A stretch of 16,001 bases of DNA from contig JAEDCX010000060.1 of NCBI GenBank assembly GCA_016293925.1, positions 1 through 16,001 of the forward strand. Reading direction: 5' to 3'. Source of the DNA: Lachnospiraceae bacterium. Lineage in GTDB: Bacteria > Bacillota > Clostridia > Lachnospirales > Lachnospiraceae. The notes below the pieces were generated by a model. It was not told the origin of the DNA, ran no database searches, and saw only the letters and a list, made by a program, of their open reading frames with translations. Both the position numbers and the translations under genes were made by a program. The number at the start of each line of letters is the position of its first letter. Position 1 is the first letter of the stretch. Positions 1-6,854 of this stretch are shown piece after piece.

Positions 1-52
1 AGGCAATGGTCTGCAACACCAGTATCCACCGGTTCAAATCCGGTCTGCGCCT
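1..52 (+). tRNA. tRNA-Cys (GCA), 3' part, cut by window edge
   Basis: This is the 3' part of a transfer RNA that runs off the left edge of the window. The anticodon loop CTGCAAC (11-17) carries the anticodon GCA at 13-15, which reads cysteine codons. The T arm is seen as stem ACCGG (28-32), loop TTCAAAT (33-39) and stem CCGGT (40-44). The 3' strand of the acceptor stem is 45-51 and the discriminator base is T52, as is usual for tRNA-Cys. The next bases are CTA, so the CCA end is not encoded and must be added after transcription. The D arm and the 5' acceptor strand lie outside the window, so acceptor pairing could not be checked. Confidence 0.9.
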
Positions 53-54
53 CT

Positions 55-84
55 AAGGAACTTAAGCGATTAGGTTCCTTTTTT
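55..84 (+). terminator. Intrinsic terminator of the tRNA gene
   Basis: Bases 55-65 pair with 70-80 as an 11-bp stem with one G-U pair, closed by a GCGA tetraloop (66-69). A run of six T (79-84) follows. It lies 2 bases after the tRNA end and insulates the sugar kinase gene from tRNA transcription. Confidence 0.88.
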
Positions 85-110
85 CTTGCGCTTCTCGCAG
101 AAATGAGCAA

Positions 111-158
111 TAATTAAGAAGATAATTTATACTTGATATTTTATCATGTAATTAAGAA
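111..158 (+). repeat. 10-bp direct repeat upstream of the sugar kinase gene
   Basis: TAATTAAGAA occurs exactly at 111-120 and again at 149-158, 38 bp apart start to start, in the AT-rich region between the tRNA terminator and the kinase gene. A -10-like TATACT lies between the copies at 128-133, but I see no convincing -35 at the right distance. The repeat could be a regulator site or chance similarity in AT-rich DNA. No AraR-type palindrome was recognised here. This is the only structure I found in 86-222. Confidence 0.35.
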
Positions 159-235
159 TGTATAGACGGATGTATTTTTCCGGCATACGAATCGGACAGT
201 AGTAGTGTGTGAATATTTTATCAGGAGGAATCACA

Positions 236-1837
236 ATGAATTTGGAAGCAGTAAAACAGGAGATTGTATCAGGGAAGACATCTCTTGGAATTGAGTTTGG
301 ATCCACGAGAATCAAAGCAGTTTTGATCGGTAGCGATCATTCACCCATTGCATCAGGGAGCCATGACTGGGAGAATCGTCTGGAGAATCATATCTGGACC
401 TATTCCCTGGAGGATATTTGGGGCGGATTACAGGATTGTTACAGTAATCTTGTGAAGGATGTGGCAGACCGGTACGGTGTGACAATCCGGAAGATCGGTT
501 CCATCGGATTCTCTGCCATGATGCATGGATATATGGCATTCAATGAGGCAGGAGAACTGCTGGTTCCTTTCCGTACCTGGAGAAATACCATGACAGAGGA
601 AGCAAGTAATCGTTTGACGGAAGTATTTCGGTATCACATCCCACAGCGTTGGAGTATTGCCCATCTGTATCAGGCAGTTTTGAATAAGGAACCCCATGTA
701 CCTCAGGTTGCTCATTTCACAACACTTGCAGGATATGTGCATTGGAAGATGACAGGTCGTAAGGTTCTGGGTGTTGGCGAGGCATCCGGTATGTTCCCGA
801 TTGACCTTGCAACCAAGCAATTCAATACCCGTATGATCGGACAGTTCAATGAGCTGATTGCAGACAATCAATTCCCCTGGACGTTGGAGCAGATTCTCCC
901 GGAGGTATTGTCAGCCGGTGAGGATGCAGGCGTTCTGACAGAAGAGGGTGCGAAGCTTCTGGATGTCAGCGGTAATCTGGAGGCAGGGATTCCGCTTTGT
1001 CCTCCCGAGGGTGATGCAGGCACCGGTATGACGGCGACCAATTCAGTTGCGGTTCGTACGGGTAATGTGTCCGCCGGTACCAGTGTATTTGCAATGGTTG
1101 TTCTGGAGCATGAATTGAGCCGGGTATATGATGCCATTGATCTGGTTACAACACCTACCGGTAATCTTGTTGGTATGGTTCATTGTAACAACTGTACCTC
1201 TGACCTGAATGCATGGGTTTCTCTTTTTGCAGAGTGTCTGGACAGTTTCGGTTGCAAGCCGGATATGAATGAAGTATACGGAACTCTGTATCGGAAAGCA
1301 CTGGAGGGGGATGCAGATTGTGGAGGACTGCTGGCCTACAATTATTTCTCCGGAGAGCATATTACTGGATTTGAAGAGGGACGTCCGATGTTTGTCCGCA
1401 AACCGGACAGCAAGCTGAACCTCGCGAACTTCATGCGTGTGAACCTGTTTACAGCACTTGGCGCGTTGAAAACAGGTCTTGATATTATGATCAAAGAAGA
1501 AAATGTGAAGATCGACAGGATGTTGGGACACGGTGGTCTGTACAAGACCAAATCCGTTGGTCAGAAGATCACCGCCGCAGCAATGAATGCACCGGTATCC
1601 GTTATGGAGACTGCAGGGGAAGGTGGCGCCTGGGGTATCGCGCTTCTCGCTGCATACATGCTGAATAGAGAGAAGGGTGAGACGCTGGAAGCATATCTTG
1701 ACAATAAGGTATTTGCGGGCATGTCCGGAACAAGTGAAGAGCCTAATCCGAAGGATGTGGCAGGCTTTGATGAGTTTATGAAAGTCTACAAGAGCGGCCT
1801 TGCGATCGAACGTGCTGCTGTAGAGTCGTTGCAGTAA
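236..1837 (+). CDS. araB: FGGY-family carbohydrate kinase, probable L-ribulokinase (non-classical type)
   Basis: This 533-residue kinase of the FGGY family phosphorylates a sugar or polyol with ATP in the cytoplasm. The N-terminal phosphate-binding stretch GIEFGSTRIKAVL is at residues 18-30. The probable catalytic Asp is D260 in EGDAGTG. The C-terminal FGGY signature runs from HGGLYKTKSVGQ (432-443) to APV (452-454), followed by a Gly-rich AGEGGAWG adenosine-site segment at about 460-467. Because araD follows 69 bp downstream, the likely substrate is L-ribulose, giving L-ribulose 5-phosphate for AraD. The protein does not resemble classical E. coli AraB closely; such proteins are often labelled xylulokinase, which remains the main alternative. 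The start at 236 is chosen because AGGAGG (223-228) lies 7 bases upstream; a GTG at 209 in the same frame would place the ribosome site inside the gene. The family is clear and the substrate is inferred from context. Confidence 0.85.
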   Translation: MNLEAVKQEIVSGKTSLGIEFGSTRIKAVLIGSDHSPIASGSHDWENRLENHIWTYSLEDIWGGLQDCYSNLVKDVADRYGVTIRKIGSIGFSAMMHGYMAFNEAGELLVPFRTWRNTMTEEASNRLTEVFRYHIPQRWSIAHLYQAVLNKEPHVPQVAHFTTLAGYVHWKMTGRKVLGVGEASGMFPIDLATKQFNTRMIGQFNELIADNQFPWTLEQILPEVLSAGEDAGVLTEEGAKLLDVSGNLEAGIPLCPPEGDAGTGMTATNSVAVRTGNVSAGTSVFAMVVLEHELSRVYDAIDLVTTPTGNLVGMVHCNNCTSDLNAWVSLFAECLDSFGCKPDMNEVYGTLYRKALEGDADCGGLLAYNYFSGEHITGFEEGRPMFVRKPDSKLNLANFMRVNLFTALGALKTGLDIMIKEENVKIDRMLGHGGLYKTKSVGQKITAAAMNAPVSVMETAGEGGAWGIALLAAYMLNREKGETLEAYLDNKVFAGMSGTSEEPNPKDVAGFDEFMKVYKSGLAIERAAVESLQ

Positions 1838-1906
1838 TCAATATGAACAGAAGCAATCGGATTCGGTGTTCAGTCACCGGAATGGGCGAAGAAGGAGTAA
1901 AAGAAA

Positions 1907-2608
1907 ATGCTGGAAGAATTAAAGAAAAAAGTATATGAAGCAAATATGCTGCTTCCGAAACACGGGCTGGTTACTTTTACCTGGGGAAATGTCAGCCAGA
2001 TCGACAGAGAAAGCGGTCTTTTCATCATTAAACCAAGCGGAGTACCTTATGAGAAACTCACACCGGAGGATATGGTGGTAATGGATCTGAACGGCAACAA
2101 AGTGGAAGGACGTTATAACCCTTCTTCCGATACGCCGACCCATCTGGAACTGTATAAAGCATTTCCGCAGATTGGTGGTATTGTACATACCCATTCTTCC
2201 TGGGCGACGAGCTGGGCACAGTCCGGCAGAAGTATTCCCTGCTACGGAACAACCCATGCGGATTACATTTACGGAGAGGTTCCGTGTCTGCGGGTGCTGA
2301 CCAAGGAGGAGATTGATGATGCTTACGAGACCAATACAGGCCGTCTGATCATCGACGAATTCAACCGCAGAGGCATTGATGTCACTGCCGTTCCGGCGGT
2401 TTTGTGTAAGAATCACGGCCCGTTTGCATGGGGTAAGGATGCCAATGAGGCGGTTCACAACGCAGTGGTTCTGGAAGAGGTGGCGAAAATGGCAGCCAGA
2501 ACCGAGATGATCAATCCGGATGTCAAGCCCGCTCCACAGGAACTGCAGGATAAGCATTATTACAGAAAACACGGTGCAAATGCATATTACGGACAGAAGG
2601 GTCTGTAG
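1907..2608 (+). CDS. araD: L-ribulose-5-phosphate 4-epimerase
   Basis: AraD converts L-ribulose 5-phosphate to D-xylulose 5-phosphate, the last step that feeds L-arabinose carbon into the pentose phosphate pathway. The protein is a class II aldolase/epimerase of 233 residues, close to the 231 of E. coli AraD. Visible active-site features are TWGNVS (25-30), KPSG (42-45), SSD (73-75), the zinc ligands H94 and H96 in HTH and H170 in NHG, the catalytic D119 in HAD, and Y228 near the C-terminus (equivalent to E. coli Tyr229). It follows the kinase with a 69-bp gap that holds a small hairpin (1864-1868 with 1875-1879) and AAGGAG (1892-1897), so the two probably form an operon. L-arabinose isomerase and a transporter are not in the window. 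Sugar acid or ascorbate paralogues such as UlaF/SgbE share this fold and are a weaker alternative. Confidence 0.92.
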   Translation: MLEELKKKVYEANMLLPKHGLVTFTWGNVSQIDRESGLFIIKPSGVPYEKLTPEDMVVMDLNGNKVEGRYNPSSDTPTHLELYKAFPQIGGIVHTHSSWATSWAQSGRSIPCYGTTHADYIYGEVPCLRVLTKEEIDDAYETNTGRLIIDEFNRRGIDVTAVPAVLCKNHGPFAWGKDANEAVHNAVVLEEVAKMAARTEMINPDVKPAPQELQDKHYYRKHGANAYYGQKGL

Positions 2609-2642
2609 GCACCGATTCACAAACAAAAAGAAAGAGAACGGA

Positions 2643-2670
2643 GGGCGGCGGTTTGTATAGACCGCTGCCC
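2643..2670 (+). other. Strong hairpin between araD and the membrane protein gene
   Basis: Bases 2643-2652 (GGGCGGCGGT) pair with 2661-2670 (ACCGCTGCCC) as a 10-bp GC-rich stem with one wobble pair, and 2 further weak pairs can form inside the loop. No T tract follows (CAATAAG comes next), so it is not a standard intrinsic terminator. It may be a 3' stabiliser of the araBD message, or a translational control element for the next gene, whose start is only 20 bases away. Confidence 0.6.
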
Positions 2671-2690
2671 CAATAAGTTATGGTGATCCT

Positions 2691-4469
2691 ATGACACGTA
2701 GAAAAGTGCAGCATTCTATTTATGTGCTGATCTTGTTGCTATTTCCGCTCATCGGGTGCAATAAGGGCGTTTCCGTTTTGGACGACACCTGCAGTATCGC
2801 GAATTATATGAATATGGACAGTTTGTCCGATTTCTGGAAATATGGATATTATTACGCCCTGCTGCTCGGCAGAGCGATCATGCATCTGCCCTTTGGCACC
2901 CATCTTGTGGCAATCAATATCTATAGTTCCCTGTTTGTGGGCATCACGGCGGTAACGGCATATCTGTTCTGCAGAAAACTGATGAAGGATTACTTTGCCT
3001 TTTTCGGTGTTTTTCTGGCACTGACCATGACCTGGTGTCCCAATGTGATTCTGTACAATTATATGACCTATTTCTTTTTCCTGCTGGGTGTAATATGCCT
3101 GTTTCTGGCTGTCCGGACGGAACAGAAGAAGTATTATGTGATTGCGGGAATCGTGCTGGCACAGAGTGTTTTCGTTCGTTTTCCGAATGTATTGGAGGCG
3201 GCGTTGATTCTGGCAGTCTGGTTTTACTATTTCATTGCGAAAAGAAAATTTCGGGATGCCCTGGAAGTTACGGGACTGTGTGTGACGGGGTATGTGATTG
3301 GTCTTGCGGTTGGATGCATTCTTATGATGATCTGCGGAGACTCTCCGCGAGATTACATGAATATGATCCGGGATGTTTTTACATTGTCCGAAAATGCCAG
3401 CGGTTATTCTCTGACGGATATGATCCGCGAGATCATGGGTGCTTATTGGCATCCCAGGTTCTTCCTGCTGGTGATGACAGGCGTTACGGCAGCATCCGGG
3501 TTTGCTTTTCTGATTGTGGGAAAACTGACCGCGGGCAAGGATCGGCTGCAGAAGAATCTGATGCTGGCAGGGAAGATCGTTTACGGTGCCGTGTGCCTCC
3601 TGATGTTCTACTGGTTTCACAGGAGAGGGTTGTTTTTCTTTGATTATAACAGCTATGGCTCGTTCAAAATCATTGCCGATATGATGCTGGTTATCCTGTG
3701 GTGTGTGGCAGTCTATACGGTGGTGAACGGAAAAGTGGCGAAGGAGATCAGGTTCTACGCGGCCATGATGGTGATTCAATTGCTGATCACTCCGCTTGGC
3801 AGCAATAACGGGACGTACCCGATTATCAATAATCTGTTTCTGCTGGCTCCCTTTCTTATCTTTGCCTGGATGGATTATGTTTCCGGTGCCGGCAGACTGT
3901 TTGGTGCACGCTGTGCACGTAAGCCGGCAGTAACTGTGATGTCGACAGTATTTCTGTTCGTGCTGCTCTGTCAGGCGTTGAATTTCCGGCTCACCTTCAC
4001 ATTTCAGGACGGCAATGACGGAGAAGTGCTGGATACGCAAGTACAGGGAATAGCGTGTCTGGAGGGGATGTATACCTCCAAGGGGCGTGCGGCGGAGCTG
4101 CAGGGACTGGCGGAATGCATCGATTCCGTGACGGAGGAGACGGATGAACTGATTGTGTACGGACAGGCTCCCGGTCTGTTCTATCTACTGGATCGCCGGC
4201 CGGCAACAGAAGCGCTGTGGCTTGATCTGGAGACAAACAGTTTACAGAGTCTGCATGAGGATCTGGAAGTGATCGGAACATATGAGAATGAGAGGATGCC
4301 CTACGTGATCCTGGGGAATGGATTGACCCTGGATAAAATGCTGGAAGCAGGAACTGATTCTGAGGACGGCAGGAAGCAGGATCTTCTGGGTGATTTCCTC
4401 ACGGAAAAGGAATATGTTGTCATTTATCAGACCGGAACCTATGTGGTATACAGCTGCCGAAGGGAATGA
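2691..4469 (+). CDS. Polytopic membrane protein, possible GT-C-type glycosyltransferase
   Basis: I do not recognise a named family for this 592-residue protein. Roughly 12-13 hydrophobic segments are visible, including about 8-23, 72-94, 100-118, 120-141, 166-184, 193-215, 257-278, 292-311, 325-346, 352-370, 378-397 and 413-430. They are followed by a soluble tail of about 160 residues. The layout of a short N-terminal membrane segment and then an acidic pair (D31 D32) in the first outer loop resembles GT-C glycosyltransferases that use polyprenyl-phosphate sugars. The tail has an IVYGQAPGLFYLL stretch (488-500), as seen in some related membrane glycosyltransferase-like proteins. LIGC at 20-23 looks like a lipobox but sits in a multi-pass protein. 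The start ATG has only a weak GGTGAT site; an in-frame TAG at 2658-2660 excludes a longer form. The function is inferred and uncertain. Confidence 0.72.
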   Translation: MTRRKVQHSIYVLILLLFPLIGCNKGVSVLDDTCSIANYMNMDSLSDFWKYGYYYALLLGRAIMHLPFGTHLVAINIYSSLFVGITAVTAYLFCRKLMKDYFAFFGVFLALTMTWCPNVILYNYMTYFFFLLGVICLFLAVRTEQKKYYVIAGIVLAQSVFVRFPNVLEAALILAVWFYYFIAKRKFRDALEVTGLCVTGYVIGLAVGCILMMICGDSPRDYMNMIRDVFTLSENASGYSLTDMIREIMGAYWHPRFFLLVMTGVTAASGFAFLIVGKLTAGKDRLQKNLMLAGKIVYGAVCLLMFYWFHRRGLFFFDYNSYGSFKIIADMMLVILWCVAVYTVVNGKVAKEIRFYAAMMVIQLLITPLGSNNGTYPIINNLFLLAPFLIFAWMDYVSGAGRLFGARCARKPAVTVMSTVFLFVLLCQALNFRLTFTFQDGNDGEVLDTQVQGIACLEGMYTSKGRAAELQGLAECIDSVTEETDELIVYGQAPGLFYLLDRRPATEALWLDLETNSLQSLHEDLEVIGTYENERMPYVILGNGLTLDKMLEAGTDSEDGRKQDLLGDFLTEKEYVVIYQTGTYVVYSCRRE

Positions 4470-4518
4470 AATAGGGAAAATCATGCCAACGGAAAAGCGT
4501 ATGCGGAATGGAGATGGG

Positions 4519-5271
4519 ATGAACGAAGCGATGGAGAAGCAGATTGCTCTTTTGAACCGGATGATTGCGGAGAGCGGACGGATTGTTTTTTTCGGTGGCG
4601 CGGGTGTGTCAACGGAGAGCGGAATACCGGATTTTCGAAGTGTGGACGGATTATATCACCAACAGTATGCGTATCCGCCGGAAACGATTCTGAGCCATAG
4701 CTTCTATATGAGAAAAACCGCGGAATTTTACCGGTTCTATCGGGATAAGATGCTGTGCCTGGACAAGCAGCCCAATGCAGCCCACAGGAAACTGGCGGAG
4801 CTGGAGCGGTGCGGCAGGCTGACAGCCGTGATTACACAGAATATCGACGGTCTGCATCAGGCAGCCGGGAGCAGGAATGTTCTGGAACTGCATGGAAGCG
4901 TGTTGCGGAATTATTGCAGGAAATGCGGCAGATTCTATTCGGCAGAATATGTGAAGGATCCGGGTAATTTCCCGGAACATGACGGAATCCCGACCTGTGA
5001 ATGCGGGGGAAATATCAAACCGGATGTGGTTCTCTACGAGGAGGGTCTGGATCAGGATATTCTGAGAAAGTCCATACAGGTCATTTCCGAGGCAGATATG
5101 CTGATCATAGGAGGAACCTCCCTGGTGGTGTATCCTGCGGCGGGACTTGTGGATTACTATTCCGGCGATAAGCTGGTGCTGATCAACAGAGACGCCACGT
5201 CCCGGGACACGCAGGCAGATCTTTGCATCAAAGGAAATATCGGAGAAGTACTGGACCGGGTGATAGTGTAG
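4519..5271 (+). CDS. cobB: Sir2-family NAD-dependent protein deacylase (sirtuin)
   Basis: Sirtuins remove acetyl or other acyl groups from lysines, using NAD and giving nicotinamide and O-acyl-ADP-ribose. All core motifs are present: the NAD-binding GAGVSTESGIPDFRS near the N-terminus, TQNIDGLH, the catalytic His in LELHGS, a zinc site with two Cys pairs (CRKC and CEC), GTSLVVYPA, and LVLINRD near the end. The protein is about 250 residues, typical for bacterial CobB/SrtN. Start choice: 4519 has GGAG at 4510-4513 and gives the usual short N-terminus. ATG 4483, with AGGGA upstream, would add 12 residues and is possible. The gene starts 49 bp after the membrane protein gene and probably shares its transcript. 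Acyl specificity cannot be read from the sequence. Confidence 0.93.
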   Translation: MNEAMEKQIALLNRMIAESGRIVFFGGAGVSTESGIPDFRSVDGLYHQQYAYPPETILSHSFYMRKTAEFYRFYRDKMLCLDKQPNAAHRKLAELERCGRLTAVITQNIDGLHQAAGSRNVLELHGSVLRNYCRKCGRFYSAEYVKDPGNFPEHDGIPTCECGGNIKPDVVLYEEGLDQDILRKSIQVISEADMLIIGGTSLVVYPAAGLVDYYSGDKLVLINRDATSRDTQADLCIKGNIGEVLDRVIV

Positions 5272-5312
5272 TCTGCCTGTCCGGATAACATATGACAGAG
5301 AGGGTGAATCGG

Positions 5313-5495
5313 ATGGACTATGAAGTGGGTAAAATTGTTCGGTTGAAAAAGCAGCATCCCTGCGGAAGCAGTGAATGGGAGATTCTGCGGGTGGGAGCAG
5401 ATTTTCGTCTGAAATGCACAGGATGCGGACACCAGATTATGATTGCGCGGAAGCTGGTAGAGAAAAATACCAAAGAAATTAAGGAAAAGCCTTGA
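5313..5495 (+). CDS. DUF951 family small zinc-ribbon-like protein
   Basis: This small basic protein of 60 residues has the DUF951 pattern: an N-terminal VGKIVRLKKQHPCG with a conserved Cys, then WEILRVGADFRLKC, then CxxC-type spacing in KCTGCGH and a basic end. The three Cys suggest a small metal-binding or OB-like nucleic-acid-associated fold, but the family has no settled function. The start is placed at ATG 5313, which has AGAGGG about 9 bases upstream. ATG 5292 lies in frame but has no ribosome site. The stop codon (5493-5495) overlaps the -35 box of the rpsF promoter, so transcription from the sirtuin side runs directly into the ribosomal operon. Confidence 0.82.
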   Translation: MDYEVGKIVRLKKQHPCGSSEWEILRVGADFRLKCTGCGHQIMIARKLVEKNTKEIKEKP

Positions 5496-5520
5496 AAACG
5501 GGAAAATGCTGTGCTATAGT
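5492..5520 (+). promoter_or_regulatory. Strong sigma-A promoter of the rpsF-ssb-rpsR operon
   Basis: TTGAAA (5492-5497) and TATAGT (5515-5520) are separated by exactly 17 bp, and a TGC extended -10 precedes the -10 box (5512-5514). This is a near-consensus housekeeping promoter 70 bp upstream of rpsF. Confidence 0.85.
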
Positions 5521-5526
5521 ATTATT

Positions 5527-5589
5527 CCGTGATATATTATATCCTTGTTCCCGTAAAGACGGGGGCCAGAGACCAGAAGGAGGAAGAGC
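5527..5589 (+). promoter_or_regulatory. Structured 5' leader of rpsF, possible S6:S18-type autoregulatory element
   Basis: The short leader contains a hairpin CCCGT-AAAG-ACGGG (5550-5563). CCTT at 5543-5546 can pair with AAGG at 5577-5580, which is part of the Shine-Dalgarno sequence AAGGAGG (5577-5583). In many bacteria the rpsF leader binds the S6:S18 protein complex as feedback control. The position fits, and a CCG occurs at 5527-5529, but I could not match the known consensus with confidence. Confidence 0.35.
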
Positions 5590-5880
5590 ATGAGCAAATA
5601 TGAATTAGCATTGGTTGTGAGTGCAAAAATCGAAGATGATGAAAGAGCTGCAGTAGTTGACAAAGCGAAAGACTACATCGAGAAACTCGGTGGTACGATT
5701 GTTAACGTTGATGACTGGGGCAAGAAGAGATTGGCTTATGATGTTCAGAAGATGAAAGAAGCCTTCTATTATTTTATCCAGTTCGATGCTGCAACAACAG
5801 TACCTGCAGAGCTTGAAGGCCGCGTACGTATTATGGATAATGTCGTAAGATATCTCATCGTAAAACGTGACGAGGAATAA
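5590..5880 (+). CDS. rpsF: 30S ribosomal protein S6
   Basis: S6 binds 16S rRNA together with S18 in the platform of the small ribosomal subunit. The 96-residue protein shows the family pattern: YELALVVSAKIEDDERAAVVDK at the N-terminus, GGTIVNVDDWGKKRLAYDVQK in the middle, FYYFIQFDA, and VRIMDNVVRYLIVKRDE at the end. The ribosome site AAGGAGG (5577-5583) lies 6 bases before ATG. It is the first gene of a three-gene operon with ssb and rpsR, the classical arrangement in Firmicutes. It is read from the strong promoter at 5492-5520. Confidence 0.97.
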   Translation: MSKYELALVVSAKIEDDERAAVVDKAKDYIEKLGGTIVNVDDWGKKRLAYDVQKMKEAFYYFIQFDAATTVPAELEGRVRIMDNVVRYLIVKRDEE

Positions 5881-5901
5881 AGTGAAGAAGGGGTAGAATA
5901 C

Positions 5902-6360
5902 ATGAACAAAGTTATACTTATGGGTCGTCTTACCAGAGATCCTGAAGTAAGATATTCTTCAGGAGACAATTCAACTGCCATCGCAAGGTATTCACTTGCC
6001 GTAGATCGCAGATTCAGCCGTAACAATGAAGAGAACAATACAGATTTCATCAACATTGTTGCATTTGGTAAGGCAGGAGAGTTTGCGGAGAAATATTTCC
6101 GCAAAGGAACCAAGGTACTTGTAACAGGTCGTATCCAGACCGGGTCTTACACCAACAAGGACGGTGTTAAGATCTACACAACAGATGTGGTTGCAGAGGA
6201 CCAGGAGTTCGCTGAGAGTAAGAATAGTTCCGGTAATGACGGGGGTTTTGCCGGTAACCATCACACTCAGTCTGCACCATCCAACGGTGGTATGGACAAC
6301 AATGGCTTCATGAATATTCCGGATGGAATTGATGAAGAGTTACCTTTTAACAATTTTTAG
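5902..6360 (+). CDS. ssb: Single-stranded DNA-binding protein
   Basis: SSB coats single-stranded DNA in replication and repair and recruits partner proteins through its acidic tail. The 152-residue protein begins with the OB-fold pattern MNKVILMGRLTRDPEVRY. It continues with DFINIVAFGKAGEFAEKYFRKG and GRIQTGSYTNKDGVKIYTTDVVAE. It then has a Gly/Asn/Ser-rich linker and the tail DGIDEELPFNNF, in which the usual terminal DDxLPF motif is followed by a few extra residues. It lies between rpsF and rpsR (21 and 16 bp gaps), so it is co-expressed with the ribosomal proteins. The ribosome site is AAGGGG, about 10 bases before ATG. Confidence 0.97.
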   Translation: MNKVILMGRLTRDPEVRYSSGDNSTAIARYSLAVDRRFSRNNEENNTDFINIVAFGKAGEFAEKYFRKGTKVLVTGRIQTGSYTNKDGVKIYTTDVVAEDQEFAESKNSSGNDGGFAGNHHTQSAPSNGGMDNNGFMNIPDGIDEELPFNNF

Positions 6361-6376
6361 ATAGGAGGCTATAACG

Positions 6377-6646
6377 ATGGCTTATAATAAAGCAGCAGAT
6401 AAGGCTGATGGCGGAATGAAGAAAAGACCTACAGGCTTACGCAGAAGAAAGAAGGTCTGTGTATTCTGTGGAAAAGACAATGAGATTGATTACAAGGATG
6501 TAGCAAAGTTAAAGAGATACGTATCTGAGCGCGGCAAGATTCTTCCCAGAAGAATCACAGGAAACTGTGCAAAGCATCAGAGAGCGCTTACAGTAGCAAT
6601 CAAATGTGCACGTCATCTGGCACTTATGCCTTACGTACAGGACTAG
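6377..6646 (+). CDS. rpsR: 30S ribosomal protein S18 (zinc-motif form)
   Basis: S18 pairs with S6 on the 30S platform. The 89-residue protein has the core KLKRYVSERGKILPRRITG and the terminal KHQRALTVAIKCARHLALMPY. C28 and C31 (CVFC) together with C64 and H67 (CAKH) form a complete zinc-binding set, so this is the so-called C+ form. C+ forms are paired in some bacteria with a zinc-free paralogue under Zur control; no such copy is in the window. It is the last gene of the operon, with GGAGG at 6364-6368 and a strong terminator 45 bp after the stop. Confidence 0.97.
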   Translation: MAYNKAADKADGGMKKRPTGLRRRKKVCVFCGKDNEIDYKDVAKLKRYVSERGKILPRRITGNCAKHQRALTVAIKCARHLALMPYVQD

Positions 6647-6687
6647 TTCTGCATTTGGGACGAATTCCTGAATTTATCTGACTTATG

Positions 6688-6721
6688 AGACACACCTCAA
6701 GCGATTGAGGTGTGTTTTTTT
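6688..6721 (+). terminator. Intrinsic terminator of the rpsF operon
   Basis: A perfect 10-bp stem (CACACCTCAA 6691-6700 with TTGAGGTGTG 6705-6714) is closed by a GCGA tetraloop and followed by seven T (6715-6721). Up to three A or G bases at 6688-6690 can pair with the first T residues. Confidence 0.95.
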
Positions 6722-6800
6722 GATTTCGGCAAGCGATTGTGAGCCCGATAGGACGTGGGTACCCGGCGAAAAAGAAAAGATGCTGTACTGTAATGGGGTA

Positions 6801-6829
6801 TTGACAAGGCGGTCTACAAGGAGTAGACT
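6801..6829 (+). promoter_or_regulatory. Promoter of the BlaI/M56 operon
   Basis: TTGACA (6801-6806, perfect -35) is followed after 17 bp by TAGACT (6824-6829). A perfect TATAAT at 6835-6840 lies further downstream but has only GTCTAC at -35 distance, so it may be a second, weaker start. Both -10 boxes are covered by the operators described next. This promoter lies in the 301-bp gap between rpsR and the repressor gene. Apart from the terminator, promoter and operators, I see only a GC-rich leader (about 6857-6947) with no RNA motif I can name. Confidence 0.72.
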
Positions 6830-6854
6830 AAACCTATAATCTACAACTTGTAGA
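6811..6854 (+). promoter_or_regulatory. Two BlaI/MecI-like operators
   Basis: Operator 2 (6840-6854) is a perfect inverted repeat TCTACAA-C-TTGTAGA. Operator 1 (6811-6829) is an imperfect version, TCTAC (6813-6817) and GTAGA (6823-6827). The half-site GGTCTACAA occurs forward at 6811-6819 and inverted at 6848-6856. BlaI/MecI repressors are known to bind dyads with TACA/TGTA cores, so this fits autorepression by the next gene. The centres are 27 bp apart (6820 and 6847), and each site covers a candidate -10 box. Confidence 0.8.

Noticed and set aside
1786..1795. GTCTACAAGA, similar to the BlaI half-site, inside the kinase gene
   Set aside because: Only a half-site inside a coding region with no dyad partner; expected by chance.
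2748..2759. LIGC lipobox-like motif in the membrane protein (C23)
   Set aside because: It sits at the end of the first segment of a multi-pass protein. Lipoprotein processing there would be unusual, so it is probably coincidental.
3035..3643. Long open frame of 202 codons inside the membrane protein gene
   Set aside because: It overlaps a gene with clear membrane segments and has Cys/Gly/Arg-rich shadow composition and no ribosome site.
2739..4040. Long minus-strand open frame of 433 codons opposite the membrane protein gene
   Set aside because: His/Gln-rich composition typical of the antisense of a hydrophobic-protein gene; no family motif.
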